A stretch of 64,000 bases of DNA from Levilactobacillus tujiorum (GCF_012641185.1 NZ_JAAXLK010000007.1:1-64000), one strand, 5' to 3'. Counted from the first letter of the stretch, positions 17,175 to 28,802 are shown. Notes: a model not told the origin generated them from the sequence alone. Translations and numbers: made by a program.

Positions 17175-18194
17175 ATGACTAAAAAACACGTTATATTAAC
17201 AGGTGACCGACCAACTGGTAAATTGCATATTGGACATTACGTTGGGTCGTTGAAGAACCGGGTGGCTTTACAGAATACCGGCGACTACGAGACGTACATT
17301 ATGATTGCGGATATGCAGGCGCTGACGGACAACGCCCGTGATCCAGAGAAGATTCGACACAGTCTGCTCCAAGTGGCCTTGGACTACTTGGCCGTGGGAA
17401 TTGATCCTGCCAAGTCGACGATTCTGGTTCAGTCGCAGATTCCAGCCTTAAACGAACTGACGATGGCCTACTTGAACTTGGTCAGCGTATCACGGTTGAA
17501 CCGTAACCCGACCGTTAAGTCAGAAATCAAACAAAAGGCGTTTGGTGAAAGTGTGCCTGCTGGGTTCTTCATTTACCCAGTCAGTCAAGCCGCTGATATC
17601 ACGGCGTTTAAGGCGGACACGGTGCCTGTCGGTGAAGACCAAGAACCGATGTTGGAACAAACTCGGGAGATTGTTCGGAGTTTTAACAATATCTATCAAC
17701 AGGAAATTCTGGTCGAACCAGAGGGCTACTTCCCACCTAAGGGTCAAGGTCGGATTCCAGGATTAGACGGCAATGCCAAGATGAGTAAATCCTTGGATAA
17801 CGCTATTTACTTGGGCGACAGTGCCGATGCCGTGCAGAAGAAAGTGATGTCGATGTACACCGATCCAGAGCACGTTCACATCGAAGATCCGGGCCATATT
17901 GAAGGCAACACGGTCTTTACCTACCTTGATATTTTTGCGGATGATACAGCGCACGTCGCAGAATTGAAAGCACAATACCAGCACGGTGGGCTCGGTGATG
18001 TTAAAATTAAGCGGTACTTAAACGAGGTCCTTCAGGCTAAATTACAACCAATTCGCGAACGTCGCGAACAGTACGCAGCCAACGAGGATGCCGTTTACGA
18101 TATCTTAAAGCAAGGTAGTGAAAAAGCTAATCAGGTAGCGGCCCAAACGTTGCATGAAGTTCGGCACGCTATCGGAATCGACTACTTCGGATAG
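17175..18194 (+). CDS. trpS: Tryptophanyl-tRNA synthetase
   Basis: A 339-residue class I aminoacyl-tRNA synthetase that charges tRNA-Trp. The HIGH motif is at residues 18-21 ([11 protein letters not shown]), the KMSKS loop is AKMSKSLDN near residue 195, and the [14 protein letters not shown] helix matches TrpRS. The start at 17175 follows AGAAAGGAAG and lies beyond the T-box terminator; the frame is open further upstream but would run through that terminator. Control is by the T-box. A ppx-like gene follows after 20 bases and may be co-transcribed. Confidence 0.97.
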   Translation: MTKKHVILTGDRPTGKLHIGHYVGSLKNRVALQNTGDYETYIMIADMQALTDNARDPEKIRHSLLQVALDYLAVGIDPAKSTILVQSQIPALNELTMAYLNLVSVSRLNRNPTVKSEIKQKAFGESVPAGFFIYPVSQAADITAFKADTVPVGEDQEPMLEQTREIVRSFNNIYQQEILVEPEGYFPPKGQGRIPGLDGNAKMSKSLDNAIYLGDSADAVQKKVMSMYTDPEHVHIEDPGHIEGNTVFTYLDIFADDTAHVAELKAQYQHGGLGDVKIKRYLNEVLQAKLQPIRERREQYAANEDAVYDILKQGSEKANQVAAQTLHEVRHAIGIDYFG

Positions 18195-18214
18195 ACTGGA
18201 ACGGGGGAGAATCT

Positions 18215-19135
18215 ATGCAAAACTTAGCCATTGTTGATCTGGGATCAAATTCGGTGCGGATGGCCGTCAATGAGTTACATGAGGACGGCACCTATCGTGA
18301 GGTCAATCGGGTTAAAGTGGATAGTCGCTTGTCAGAGGGGATGGGCCCCGAGAAGATTCTTCAACCTAAGGCTATGGACCGAACGATCAGTGCACTCAAA
18401 TCATTTCGACCGTACTATGAGCAATTACCCAATCTAGTCGTGCGGGGAATTGCGACGGCGGCAGTCCGCCAAGCGCGCAATCGCGATGAGTTTTTAGAGC
18501 GGGTCGCCGCGGCGACGGATATTGACTTAGAGGTCCTTTCTGGCGATCAGGAAGCCTATTATGACTATCTCGGTGCCGTGAACCGTCTGAAAGTAAGGGA
18601 TTGCTTGTTGCTGGATACCGGTGGTGCAAGTTGTGAGTTGGTTCACGTTAAGGATGGCCGCGATGCTAATCTCATCAGTGTGCCGTTTGGCGCGGTGAAC
18701 TTATCGGAACAATTTCGGCTGGATGACCGCGTGCGGGCGGTCGATCTGTTCTCGGCGCAAGTCTTTTTACGCGAGCGTTTGCGGGATATTTGGTGGTTAA
18801 ATGACGCCAAACACTTGCCGCTGGTTCTGCTTGGTGGGGCGAATCGCACACTGGCCCGGATGAATCGGCAACAGCAAAAGATCCTCCACGTCGAGAATAT
18901 CCACGGCTACCGGCTGACGACGGAACAGGTCATGAAGACCTTCGAACGCCTATTACGGGTACCGTTGGCCGAACGTAAACGTATCTCCGGGCTAGAATTA
19001 GACCGGGCCGATATTATTATCGGTGGGATGTTACCATTGGTAACGCTTCTTCAGATGTTGGATTCCGACCGCGTCGTTTTTTCTGAGAGCGGCGTGCGTG
19101 AAGGCATTATTTCCGAATATCTCAGTCAACGCTAG
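18215..19135 (+). CDS. Ppx/GppA-family phosphatase
   Basis: 306 residues with the actin/hexokinase-like ATPase fold of exopolyphosphatase/pppGpp phosphatase. The phosphate-1 motif is DLGSNSVRM at residues 8-16, a catalytic-region stretch SGDQEAYYDYLGA lies near 110-122, the second phosphate motif is LLDTGGASCELV near 130-141, and LLGGANRT is near 205. The length corresponds to the short form lacking the C-terminal HD domain. The substrate could be polyphosphate or (p)ppGpp. The stop is 13 bases before the mvaA start, indicating an operon. Confidence 0.88.
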   Translation: MQNLAIVDLGSNSVRMAVNELHEDGTYREVNRVKVDSRLSEGMGPEKILQPKAMDRTISALKSFRPYYEQLPNLVVRGIATAAVRQARNRDEFLERVAAATDIDLEVLSGDQEAYYDYLGAVNRLKVRDCLLLDTGGASCELVHVKDGRDANLISVPFGAVNLSEQFRLDDRVRAVDLFSAQVFLRERLRDIWWLNDAKHLPLVLLGGANRTLARMNRQQQKILHVENIHGYRLTTEQVMKTFERLLRVPLAERKRISGLELDRADIIIGGMLPLVTLLQMLDSDRVVFSESGVREGIISEYLSQR

Positions 19136-19148
19136 GGGGGAATGTCTT

Positions 19149-20411
19149 ATGGCCCAAACACCATTTTACCGGTTGCCCTATGGGGCCCGGCGCGACTTGT
19201 TGGCACAAGAAAGTCATTTAACGATTCAGCAATTAGCTAAAATTGCCGCCAGACAGCGGACCGCTGATGCAGACTTGATTGAAAATTATTTGACGACGTA
19301 TGGGTTGCCCGAGGGGGTGGCCGTCCATCTCCGCGTTAACGGCAAAACGATGGCTGTACCCATGGTGACTGAAGAACCCTCAGTGATCGCCGCTGCGAGT
19401 AACGGCGGGCGTCTCCTGACAAGCGAACAAGGCATCACGACGACGGTCGAACGCCGCGAAGTGATGGGCCAGATCGTGTTGAGTCACGTCCCCGATCGTA
19501 CGGGCGTTAAGGCCTGGTTAACGGCGCATCAAGATGAGATCTTGAAGGTGGCCAATGCAGTCCATCCGTCCTTGTTGGGGCACGGTGGTGGTGCCCGATC
19601 GTTGCGGATTCGGTGCATTCCGCCACACTGGATGTCGTTGGATCTGTTCATCGACGTCGGTGAGGCGATGGGCGCTAACCTGGTGAACACGATCTGTGAG
19701 GCCGTGGCTAATTATTTGAAGGAACACCTCACGGTTAACGTGTTGATGAGCATCCTCAGCAATTACGCCACGCATAGTCTGGTGACCGCTGATGTAGCGG
19801 TGCCAGTTGACCAATTGGCAACCAAAACAATCGATGGCCGGACGGTCGCGCAACGCATTTGCGATGCTAGCGACTTTGCCGAGCACGATCCGTATCGCGC
19901 GGTGACCCACAATAAGGGGATTATGAACGGCGTCGATGCCGTCGTGCTGGCAATGGGCAACGATTGGCGGGCCGTGGAAAGCGGGGCGCACGCGTATGCT
20001 AGCCGTCACGGCAGCTACCAGAGCCTAAGCCACTGGTGGCTCAAAGATGATGAGTTACACGGTGAGTTGACGTTACCGCTGGCCTTGGGCTTTGTGGGTG
20101 GCGCAACGCGGGTCTTTCCGCTAGTCGTCATTAACCAACAGATTGCGCAAATTACCTCGGCGCGCGAGCTGATGGGGGTTACGGCGGCCGTCGGGCTGGC
20201 TCAGAATTTAGCCGCCTTGCGGGCACTGGTCACGGAAGGCATTCAACACGGCCACATGCAATTACAATTAAAATCACTCGCACTATCCGTGGGCGCCACC
20301 CCGGGGGAAGTCCCGGCGGTCGTGGGTCGTCTACGTGGTGTGACCCAACCGACTACGGCGCAGGCGAAAGCCGCCTTGTTGGCCGTACGTGAAGTAAATT
20401 TAAAGAAATAG
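19149..20411 (+). CDS. mvaA: HMG-CoA reductase (class II)
   Basis: A 420-residue enzyme converting HMG-CoA to mevalonate, the committed step of the mevalonate route to isoprenoids used by lactobacilli. Visible features are the catalytic Glu in DLIENYLTTYGLP (about residue 42), the PMVTEEPSVIAAAS substrate loop, the CoA/NAD domain GEAMGANLVNT, the catalytic Lys in THNKGIMNG and Asp in MGNDWRA, and the flap-domain His in GIQHGHMQL. The family is often named 'degradative', but in this group it is biosynthetic. A GGGGGGAA site precedes the ATG. The next gene begins within about 12 bases. Confidence 0.93.
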   Translation: MAQTPFYRLPYGARRDLLAQESHLTIQQLAKIAARQRTADADLIENYLTTYGLPEGVAVHLRVNGKTMAVPMVTEEPSVIAAASNGGRLLTSEQGITTTVERREVMGQIVLSHVPDRTGVKAWLTAHQDEILKVANAVHPSLLGHGGGARSLRIRCIPPHWMSLDLFIDVGEAMGANLVNTICEAVANYLKEHLTVNVLMSILSNYATHSLVTADVAVPVDQLATKTIDGRTVAQRICDASDFAEHDPYRAVTHNKGIMNGVDAVVLAMGNDWRAVESGAHAYASRHGSYQSLSHWWLKDDELHGELTLPLALGFVGGATRVFPLVVINQQIAQITSARELMGVTAAVGLAQNLAALRALVTEGIQHGHMQLQLKSLALSVGATPGEVPAVVGRLRGVTQPTTAQAKAALLAVREVNLKK

Positions 20412-20423
20412 GTGACAGATGAC

Positions 20424-21392
20424 ATGCTGAAAGCAAAAGATGTGCAACTAAACGAGGCGGTCCAGGGGCTTTTGAACCAGGTCAACGCCATTTATCCCGG
20501 TAAAGTCGAAGTCCAATTCATCGGTGAACTTCAAGCTGGCTACGTGCGGCATGACCAAGCCCAACAGATGCAAATGGGCAAGGACATTGCTATCCAAGTG
20601 GCTGACTTGACGGCGCCTAACTATACGGCTTCGCATGAACTTCTCCACTTGTTGATGATTCTTTCCGGGTTCCCTCAGGTCTTCTTCTCATTGACCACGG
20701 GACAACCCAAGTTAGATGAACAGCTAATGATCATGGGAACGGAACTCTATGATATCGTGAGTCACTTCGTCGTGGTCAGCGAACAGAAAAAGCATGGCCT
20801 GATTACCCCAGAAATTGAGGACCTATATCTCGCCGGTGTTAAGGCGACGATTAAGCCAGAACCCGATCCAGTTGACGACGAGATGACGCTGCGGACCTTG
20901 ACGTTGTTGGATGCCTTAGTCTTCTTCGGGCTAGACAACGAGAAGGTCATGGCAGATTTCGAGCGGGATTATCCGATCAGCTTGGCCGCTGCGAAGAAGC
21001 TCTACGCCGTGATTACGGCTAAGCCCGTTGACTCACCGTTTACGCTGCGGCGGAACGTCGTGAAGTTGTTTAAGGCCTTTGACGAACAACTCGAAGCTTG
21101 GCAGTTGCCCGGCCTACACAACACGGAGTTCACCACGTTGACCAGTGTTATGTCGAAACGCCAACTGGGCTTGAAGGTACGGCAGGTCTTTGAACTGTAT
21201 CATTCAGATATGCACGAAAAGAACAGTCAACGGCGGGCTTACGTCGGGTTTAACCGGACAGATGAGCAGAACGCCTTCGTGCTCCCTTCACCAGCACCGA
21301 AGGATGACACGCCAGATTACTTCACTAAGATTTACGATCTGACGGTGCAAGAACTCTTTGACCAACTCAAGATGCCTTACATCCTGCGGTAG
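20424..21392 (+). CDS. IpaB/EvcA-type protein with a zincin-like HELLH motif
   Basis: About 322 residues (an in-frame GTG at 20412 is an alternative start). The motif HELLHLLMILSG at about residues 74-85 fits HExxHxxxxxxG, the zinc-binding helix of metallopeptidases, with an acidic region EQLMIMGTELYD downstream that could supply a third ligand. Lactobacillus homologues are commonly labelled IpaB/EvcA family, a name without functional content. There is no signal peptide or membrane segment, so it is probably cytoplasmic. It follows mvaA almost without a gap, but no link to isoprenoid synthesis is evident. Confidence 0.7.
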   Translation: MLKAKDVQLNEAVQGLLNQVNAIYPGKVEVQFIGELQAGYVRHDQAQQMQMGKDIAIQVADLTAPNYTASHELLHLLMILSGFPQVFFSLTTGQPKLDEQLMIMGTELYDIVSHFVVVSEQKKHGLITPEIEDLYLAGVKATIKPEPDPVDDEMTLRTLTLLDALVFFGLDNEKVMADFERDYPISLAAAKKLYAVITAKPVDSPFTLRRNVVKLFKAFDEQLEAWQLPGLHNTEFTTLTSVMSKRQLGLKVRQVFELYHSDMHEKNSQRRAYVGFNRTDEQNAFVLPSPAPKDDTPDYFTKIYDLTVQELFDQLKMPYILR

Positions 21393-21472
21393 TTGGCGGG
21401 GGTTCTGTAAAGCCGGACGCGGTTGTGCGTCCTGAAAAAATGTAACGATCGTCACAAGAAAGGATGATGGGG

Positions 21473-22171
21473 ATGGAAGCGAGCTTACAAGCAACCTTTG
21501 ATCAAGCTCAGCACATTGTATTCTTAACCGGAGCCGGGGTGTCGACACCCTCGGGGATTCCGGATTACCGGTCGAAAAACGGCTTGTATACCGGGCATCG
21601 GAATGCCGAATACTATCTGAGTCACAGCTGTTTGGTGCAGGAACCGGAAGTCTTTTATGACTACGTGAAGCAGAACCTGTACTATCCAGATGCCAAACCC
21701 AATGTCATTCACGAGAAACAAGCGGCCCTGACCCGTGAGAATCGGGCCACGGTCATTACCCAAAACATTGATAATCTCTATAATGTTGCGGATACCCGCC
21801 ACCTAGTGGAGTTTCACGGCAACCTCTATCAGGTGTATTGCCAAGTTTGCGGCACGAAAGTAGATTGGCACGATTATTTGAAATCACCGTATCACGAAGC
21901 GGACGGTGGTTGGTTACGGCCGGATGTCGTCCTTTACGACGAAGGGCTCAATACGACCAACGTTCAACGAGCCGTGGGGGCGATGAGCCAGGCGGATCTA
22001 GTGGTGATTGTCGGCACGTCGATGCGGGTTTACCCGTTCGCTGGATTGCTAGACTACCGTAATCAACAGGCGAAGGTCGTCGTGGTCAATCAAGAAAAGT
22101 TAAATCTAGGCTTCGATTACGACATGGTTCAAGCTGATGCCACTGAATTTTTTGCCGCGTTGCGGGTCTGA
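21473..22171 (+). CDS. Sirtuin-family NAD-dependent protein deacylase
   Basis: About 232 residues. Signature motifs are present: GAGVSTPSGIPDYRS near residues 18-32 (NAD binding), TQNIDNLY near 95-102, FHGN with the catalytic His, and IVGTSMRVYPFAG. The small zinc module has one Cys pair (CQVCG); the second pair usually found before GGxLRPDVV is absent (HEADGGWLRP), so zinc binding is probably lost. The third start codon (21473) is preferred over 21464 because of spacing to GAAAGG. It is followed by a small membrane protein and a DUF72 gene, probably in one transcript. Confidence 0.9.
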   Translation: MEASLQATFDQAQHIVFLTGAGVSTPSGIPDYRSKNGLYTGHRNAEYYLSHSCLVQEPEVFYDYVKQNLYYPDAKPNVIHEKQAALTRENRATVITQNIDNLYNVADTRHLVEFHGNLYQVYCQVCGTKVDWHDYLKSPYHEADGGWLRPDVVLYDEGLNTTNVQRAVGAMSQADLVVIVGTSMRVYPFAGLLDYRNQQAKVVVVNQEKLNLGFDYDMVQADATEFFAALRV

Positions 22172-22180
22172 GGTGAGATG

Positions 22181-22507
22181 ATGAGTCATCGAGAAGTCAT
22201 TGCGCAATTGAAAAAAGTCGTATTGCGACTGCGATGGTTGAATATTTTGCAGTTGGTGCCCGATACGTTGTTGGTCTACAGTATCATTCAGCTGGCGTTT
22301 AGCGGTCAGTTGGTGACACTCTTTAATGCGACCTTTAATCGGCGTGAGGCGATCTTGGTGACGGTCATGTTTGCCCTAATTGATATCTGTGTGACGGGTA
22401 TCCGTTATAATGACCGCGTGGCTGGCAAACGATTGATTAGCCAGCTGACGGGGCAATTGACAGCACCAGAAGTGAATTTGATTAAACGATTTGAGAACTT
22501 GAAGTAA
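22181..22507 (+). CDS. Small two-helix membrane protein, unknown
   Basis: About 108 residues with two transmembrane segments (about 22-45 and 58-80), a basic N-terminal helix and a soluble C-terminal helix (LTAPEVNLIKRFENLK). The GAGGTGAG site overlaps the first of two adjacent ATG codons, so the second is favoured. No family recognised. It is tightly placed between the sirtuin gene (about 10 bases) and the DUF72 gene (12 bases). Confidence 0.65.
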   Translation: MSHREVIAQLKKVVLRLRWLNILQLVPDTLLVYSIIQLAFSGQLVTLFNATFNRREAILVTVMFALIDICVTGIRYNDRVAGKRLISQLTGQLTAPEVNLIKRFENLK

Positions 22508-22518
22508 GAGGTGAGAAC

Positions 22519-23367
22519 GTGATTACGATTGGGCTGACAACGTGGACGGAGCATCCGGCGTTAATCGGCGGTGAGGACCGCCCCGTGACGCTGAATGAGT
22601 ATGCGGGGAACTTGCCAGTAGTGGAGTTGGATACGCCATTTTATGGCATTCCCCGTCAGACGACGGTTGCTAAGTGGCAGGCGGCAGTGCCAGAGGGCTT
22701 TCAGTATATTCTGAAAGCCAATCAGGTGATGACCCAACACGATCAGCGGCAAACGCCAGCCACGACTGAAGAGCGGACGGCGGCCTTTGATCAATTCAAG
22801 GAAGCGATAGCGCCACTTGTCCAACATCGTCAGTTGCAAACGGTCCTCTTTCAGTTTCCGCCTTACTTCAATCGGACGACGGCGAATATTCAGTATCTGC
22901 GGGATATTCGGGTTCAAATGGGACGACTGCCCGTGGCGGTTGAGTTTCGGAGTCCCAGCTGGTTTGACGATGCGGGGATGACGACGGACGTCATGGCGTA
23001 TCTGGCCTCATTGAAATTTACGAACGTGACCACCGATGAGCCCCACAACCTGAACGATGGGATTCCATTGGTTGAGACCGTGACGACCCCGGACCTAGCA
23101 ATGGTTCGCTTGCATGGTCGCAACACCCAGGGCTGGTTCAATCAGGGGGCAGATTGGCGGAAGACCCGTACGCTGTATAAATACAGCGAAGAAGAGCTGC
23201 AGGAGATTGCGGCGATGGTTCAGCGGTTGGCCGCACAAGCGACGAATGTTTGCGTGATCTTTAACAATAATTCAGGTAGAGATGCCGCCCCGAACGCCTT
23301 ACGGCTGCAACAGATTCTGGGCTTGCAGTGGGATAATCTAGCGCCGCAACAATTGGATCTGTTTTAA
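22519..23367 (+). CDS. DUF72 (YecE-type) protein
   Basis: A 282-residue soluble protein of the DUF72 family, a TIM-barrel fold of unknown activity. The typical N-terminus (GLTTWTEHP, then VVELDTPFYGIP), the KANQVMTQH stretch, VLFQFPPYF, PVAVEFRSPSWF, the MVRLHGRN strand and the C-terminal VCVIFNNNSGRDAAPNA are all present. It starts at GTG behind AGAGGTGAG. Last gene of the trpS-to-DUF72 cluster; a CCCCGG hairpin lies between it and metG. Confidence 0.88.
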   Translation: MITIGLTTWTEHPALIGGEDRPVTLNEYAGNLPVVELDTPFYGIPRQTTVAKWQAAVPEGFQYILKANQVMTQHDQRQTPATTEERTAAFDQFKEAIAPLVQHRQLQTVLFQFPPYFNRTTANIQYLRDIRVQMGRLPVAVEFRSPSWFDDAGMTTDVMAYLASLKFTNVTTDEPHNLNDGIPLVETVTTPDLAMVRLHGRNTQGWFNQGADWRKTRTLYKYSEEELQEIAAMVQRLAAQATNVCVIFNNNSGRDAAPNALRLQQILGLQWDNLAPQQLDLF

Positions 23368-23432
23368 GTGACACGGCCACGGTTGCGTGGGTGGACCGGC
23401 CGCGCGTCAGACGGCAATATTTGTCGCATTAA

Positions 23433-25586
<2,154 letters not shown>

Positions 25587-25597
25587 AGCGTACTAGG

Positions 25598-25640
25598 AAC
25601 GTGGGCGGCGGGTCGATGAGACGCCAACCCACGTTTTCTT
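25598..25640 (+). terminator. Terminator of metG
   Basis: AACGTGGG...CCCACGTT stem followed by TTTTCTT, a dozen bases after the stop codon. Confidence 0.8.
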
Positions 25641-25657
25641 AACTCTAACGGAAAAAG

Positions 25658-25880
25658 AGTGTGGAATCAGGCGGTTAGCTGGCGAGTATTAACGTCGCTA
25701 GATTGAAAATCCTGATTCTGGATTTTTAGTCTAGCGGGGTTAAACGCAACCAGCTGCCTGATGGAACACATTTCGGCTATGTCGTCTCAAAGGCGCCATT
25801 GACCAAGAAAAACACTTGGTAAATCCCGCGGCTGAGTCCAAATTTGGTTCACTCACGGCTGACGCAGTGTTCTGGGGCGT
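25658..25880 (-). repeat. Structured intergenic repeat, copy B (partial, rearranged)
   Basis: The right part (about 25790-25880) is an inverted, truncated piece of the repeat family's 3' lobe: the ACCAAG...CTTGGT hairpin, then CGCGGCTGAGTCCAAATTTGG and CTCACGGCTGA. The distal arm that would close the lobe is missing. The left part (25658-25775) is a different, long hairpin (CAGGCGGTTAGCTGG with CCAGCTGCCTG, enclosing CGCTAGA...TCTAGCG). The join may be a rearrangement. It sits directly after the metG terminator. Confidence 0.6.
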
Positions 25881-25925
25881 GGCTGGCACAGTCGTATCCA
25901 TAGGCTGTGCGCGAGGAAACTCAAG

Positions 25926-26161
25926 TTATCCACTTAAGCACTTATCCACCGGTGCATAATAAAATGATTGGTCGTGCCCTAGGGTGGATAAGTGGGTGCG
26001 AACGGTGACTAAGTGGATAAGACAGTTGATAATTCACTGAATTGTGGGTGAAATTGTTGATAAGGTCTGCGATAATGGCGGTAGATCACCGAGACTGGCT
26101 TTTTAGGTCCTTTTTGCTGTGGATAGTGACTGAATAGAAAAAGTTGTCCACATGGGGATAA
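25926..26161. promoter_or_regulatory. DnaA-box cluster
   Basis: Within 236 bp there are four matches to the core TTATCCAC (25926-25934 and 25942-25950 on plus; 25983-25991 and 26012-26020 on minus). There are also one-mismatch sites TGTGGATAG (26118-26126) and TTGTCCACA (26144-26152), and weaker TTATCAACA-like sites at 26024-26032, 26055-26063 and 26153-26161. TTATCCACA is the DnaA-binding consensus. No dnaA or dnaN gene is adjacent, so this is more likely a DnaA-titration or control cluster than the origin itself. It lies between metG and tatD. Confidence 0.8.
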
Positions 26162-26168
26162 CTTTTTC
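26137..26168 (+). terminator. Long hairpin inside the DnaA-box region
   Basis: GAAAAAGTT(G)TCC with GG(G)GATAACTTTTTC around ACAT forms a near-perfect hairpin whose arms contain DnaA-box-like sequence. It may act as a terminator or as a cruciform at the cluster; the role is not clear. Confidence 0.4.
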
Positions 26169-26242
26169 TTGCGGATAGTCACGGGACAGCAAGCACAGCA
26201 GCCCACGTTTTATTTAGTGTCGTAGAAATAAGGAGGATCATG

Positions 26243-27022
26243 ATGAAAATCTTTGATTCACATACTCATTTAAACAGCGCAGAATTTATTAAAGAAGTGC
26301 CACGGTACCTCAAACAAGCCGCGGACTTGGGCGTGGTTAAAATGGTCAATATCGGGTCCAACACGCAGTTGAACGCCGATGCCATTAAGTTAGCCCACCA
26401 ATATCCCCAACTGTATGCGGCAGTTGGTTGGCATCCAGAAGATGCGAAGAACTACGATGCCGCTGCTGAAAAGGTCCTGGAGGAGCAGTTAGCTGACGAG
26501 CAAGTCGTTGCGCTGGGCGAGATTGGGCTGGACTATCATTGGGATAGTTCGCCACAGGATGTGCAACGCCGGGTGTTTGCCCGTCAATTGGCGATCGCTA
26601 AAGAAGTCGGTAAACCCGTCGCCATCCACAACCGCGACGCCTTCGAAGATACGTACCGGATTCTCAAGGAAGGCGGCGTCAGCGAGGTTGGTGGCGTGAT
26701 GCACAGTTTCAACGGCGATCCGGAGTGGCTTAAGAAATTTTTGGATTTGGGCATGCACATTTCATATTCGGGCGTCGCTAGCTTCAAGAACGCTCATGAA
26801 GTTCATGATGCCGTTCGGGCAACCCCGCTGGACGTGATGATGGTTGAGACGGATGCGCCTTACCTGACACCGGAACCACATCGTGGCGAGCAGAATCAAC
26901 CTGGCTTCACCCGGTATACGGTTGAGGCGATTGCTAAGGAGCGGTCGACGACGCCGGAAGAGATTGCGGCTGCCACCTACCACAACGCAGAGGAGTTTTA
27001 TCAGATTAATGAAAAAGATTAA
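26243..27022 (+). CDS. tatD: TatD-family metal-dependent deoxyribonuclease
   Basis: A 259-residue amidohydrolase-fold nuclease (YabD of Bacillus). Metal ligands are visible: FDSHTHL near the N-terminus, GEIGLDYHW near residue 91, VAIHNRDAF near 127, GGVMHSF near 153 and VETDAPYLTPEPHRG near 205. The family degrades single-stranded DNA 3'-5' and has been tied to repair. AGGAGG precedes two adjacent ATG codons; the second is preferred. It overlaps rnmV by 14 bases, implying translational coupling. Confidence 0.94.
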   Translation: MKIFDSHTHLNSAEFIKEVPRYLKQAADLGVVKMVNIGSNTQLNADAIKLAHQYPQLYAAVGWHPEDAKNYDAAAEKVLEEQLADEQVVALGEIGLDYHWDSSPQDVQRRVFARQLAIAKEVGKPVAIHNRDAFEDTYRILKEGGVSEVGGVMHSFNGDPEWLKKFLDLGMHISYSGVASFKNAHEVHDAVRATPLDVMMVETDAPYLTPEPHRGEQNQPGFTRYTVEAIAKERSTTPEEIAAATYHNAEEFYQINEKD

Positions 27023-27581
27023 AGAGGTCCTCGTGGTCGAGGGCAAAGATGATACCAAGGCGATTAACCGCGCCGTTAACGCGGATACTATTGAGACCCG
27101 GGGCTCGGCGATTGATGAGGACACGCTGGCCTTGATTGAAAAGTTGGCCGATCAACGGGGCGTGATTATTTTCACCGATCCAGACTTCTCGGGCGAGAAA
27201 ATTCGCAAGATTGTCGCGGAAGCTGTGCCAAACGCCAAACACGCCTTCTTGCCTAAGGCGCAGGGACGGCCGGACAAGGCGGGCGGCTCACTAGGTGTTG
27301 AGCACGCCACGCCAGCGGCCATTCGGGCGGCCTTGGATCACGTGTATACGGAAGCACCGGCGGCACCAACGCTGATTACCCATGAGGACTTGATAGTTGC
27401 CGGCTTGATTGGTGGTCCCGGGGCCAAGGAACGGCGCGAGCAACTCGGTGAGCTCCTGCAGATTGGTTACGTCAATGGTAAGCAATTGGAAAAACGCCTG
27501 CGGATGTTCGGGATTCAACCCGCGGATTTTGCCGCGGCTTTGCAACAGATTCGTCAAAAGGAGGATTCCCATGAAAAATAG
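27009..27581 (+). CDS. rnmV: Ribonuclease M5
   Basis: A 190-residue Toprim-domain nuclease that matures 5S rRNA in Firmicutes. The Toprim motifs are [11 protein letters not shown] (residues 8-18, catalytic Glu) and [12 protein letters not shown] (about 57-68, DxD). A C-terminal domain follows, as in the Bacillus enzyme, which needs ribosomal protein L18. The ATG at 27009 lies inside the tatD 3' end; the frame stays open upstream but only as a shadow of tatD. It overlaps rsmA by 11 bases. Confidence 0.94.
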   Translation: MKKIKEVLVVEGKDDTKAINRAVNADTIETRGSAIDEDTLALIEKLADQRGVIIFTDPDFSGEKIRKIVAEAVPNAKHAFLPKAQGRPDKAGGSLGVEHATPAAIRAALDHVYTEAPAAPTLITHEDLIVAGLIGGPGAKERREQLGELLQIGYVNGKQLEKRLRMFGIQPADFAAALQQIRQKEDSHEK

Positions 27582-28461
27582 TGTACCTGAAATCGGATCG
27601 CCAGCCAGAACCAAAGCCATCCTGACGCGCTACAAGTTAGTCGCCAAGAAGAGCTTGGGCCAGAACTTCCTGTCAGACCTGAATATTTTGCGGAACATTG
27701 TGGCCGCAGGTGACGTGACGGAAAATGATAACGTCATTGAAATTGGTCCGGGGATTGGAGCGCTGACGGAGCAGATTGCGAAGCGCGCACGTAAAGTGGT
27801 GGCTTTCGAAATTGACGAAAATCTGTTGCCAGTGCTGGACGAGACGTTAATGGATTACGATAATATCAAGGTGATTAACCAAGATATTCTGAAGGCGAAT
27901 TTGCCGGCCGTCATCAAGGATGAATTTGAGCCGGGCCATCCCGTTAAAATTGTCGCTAACTTGCCATACTACATTACCACGCCGATCCTAATGGGCGTGC
28001 TGCAGAGTGGGGTCGATTTTGACGAGATTGTGGTGATGATGCAGAGTGAAGTCGCAGATCGCTTGGTTGCCAAGCCGGGCGAGAAGGCTTACGGTTCGTT
28101 ATCAGTCGTCATGCAGTACCGGGCCCACGTGGAGGTTGCCTTTGACGTGCCGCGGACGGCATTTATTCCACAGCCTAACGTTGATTCGGCGATTATCCGC
28201 CTGTCCCCACGAGAACCACTACCGGTAAAACCGTACGAAGACCAAGCCCTTTTTCGATTTGTTAAGGGCTGCTTCGCTCATCGCCGGAAGACACTGTGGA
28301 ACAATCTGCAAGGGATCTTCGGCAAGCAGCCGGAAGTGCGGGAACGGATTGAAACCGTCTTAAATGATGTTGAAATCTCTCGGCAGCTGCGACCAGAACG
28401 CTTAACTTTAATAAATTTTATCGAATTAACCAACGCTTTTCACAATGAAGGACTTATGTAA
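27571..28461 (+). CDS. rsmA: 16S rRNA dimethyladenosine transferase
   Basis: A 296-residue SAM-dependent methyltransferase (KsgA) that dimethylates two adjacent adenines near the 3' end of 16S rRNA during small-subunit assembly. Motifs are GQNFLSD near residue 31, [14 protein letters not shown] (SAM binding) near 52-65, and NLPYYITTP (catalytic motif IV) near 130. A strong AAAGGAGG site lies within the end of rnmV. Last gene of the tatD-rnmV-rsmA unit. Confidence 0.96.
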   Translation: MKNSVPEIGSPARTKAILTRYKLVAKKSLGQNFLSDLNILRNIVAAGDVTENDNVIEIGPGIGALTEQIAKRARKVVAFEIDENLLPVLDETLMDYDNIKVINQDILKANLPAVIKDEFEPGHPVKIVANLPYYITTPILMGVLQSGVDFDEIVVMMQSEVADRLVAKPGEKAYGSLSVVMQYRAHVEVAFDVPRTAFIPQPNVDSAIIRLSPREPLPVKPYEDQALFRFVKGCFAHRRKTLWNNLQGIFGKQPEVRERIETVLNDVEISRQLRPERLTLINFIELTNAFHNEGLM

Positions 28462-28559
28462 CCCTTTTCAATCGCGGATTCTTGCGGATTAAAGGCTAGT
28501 GTGGTATAATTTGCGTTTTTTGTGAAACCATGGTATCATGTTTCACAGAGGTGAAGTGC

Positions 28560-28796
28560 ATGCCAACAAGTTTAGCGAACATTAAGAATAAACTGGACGA
28601 TCGCATTGGCGAAAAGTTAATGGTGATCGCACAGGCCGGGCGTAAGAAGACGACAGAGCGGCATGGAATTCTTCGGGAAACCTATCCAGCTGTTTTCGTT
28701 GTGGATTTGGACCAGGACGAGAATTCGTTTGAACGGGTTTCATACAGCTATACCGACATTTTAACGAAAAACATCGAAGTTGACTTTGATGAATAA
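28560..28796 (+). CDS. veg: Veg protein
   Basis: A 78-residue protein of the Veg (DUF1021) family. It matches Veg over its full length: LANIKNKLDDRIGEKLMVIAQAGRKKTTERHG, given here as LANIKNKLDDRIG and AGRKKTTERHG, then YPAVFVVDLD and VSYSYTDILT. In Bacillus veg is strongly transcribed and promotes biofilm formation. It lies in the conserved rsmA-veg-ispE order. The GAGGTGAAG site fixes the start at 28560. Confidence 0.93.
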   Translation: MPTSLANIKNKLDDRIGEKLMVIAQAGRKKTTERHGILRETYPAVFVVDLDQDENSFERVSYSYTDILTKNIEVDFDE

Positions 28797-28802
28797 ATAA
28801 TT

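Noticed and set aside
25926-26161. Replication origin oriC
   Set aside because: No dnaA or dnaN gene is adjacent and no clear AT-rich unwinding region follows; the gene order suggests a locus near the origin, not the origin itself.
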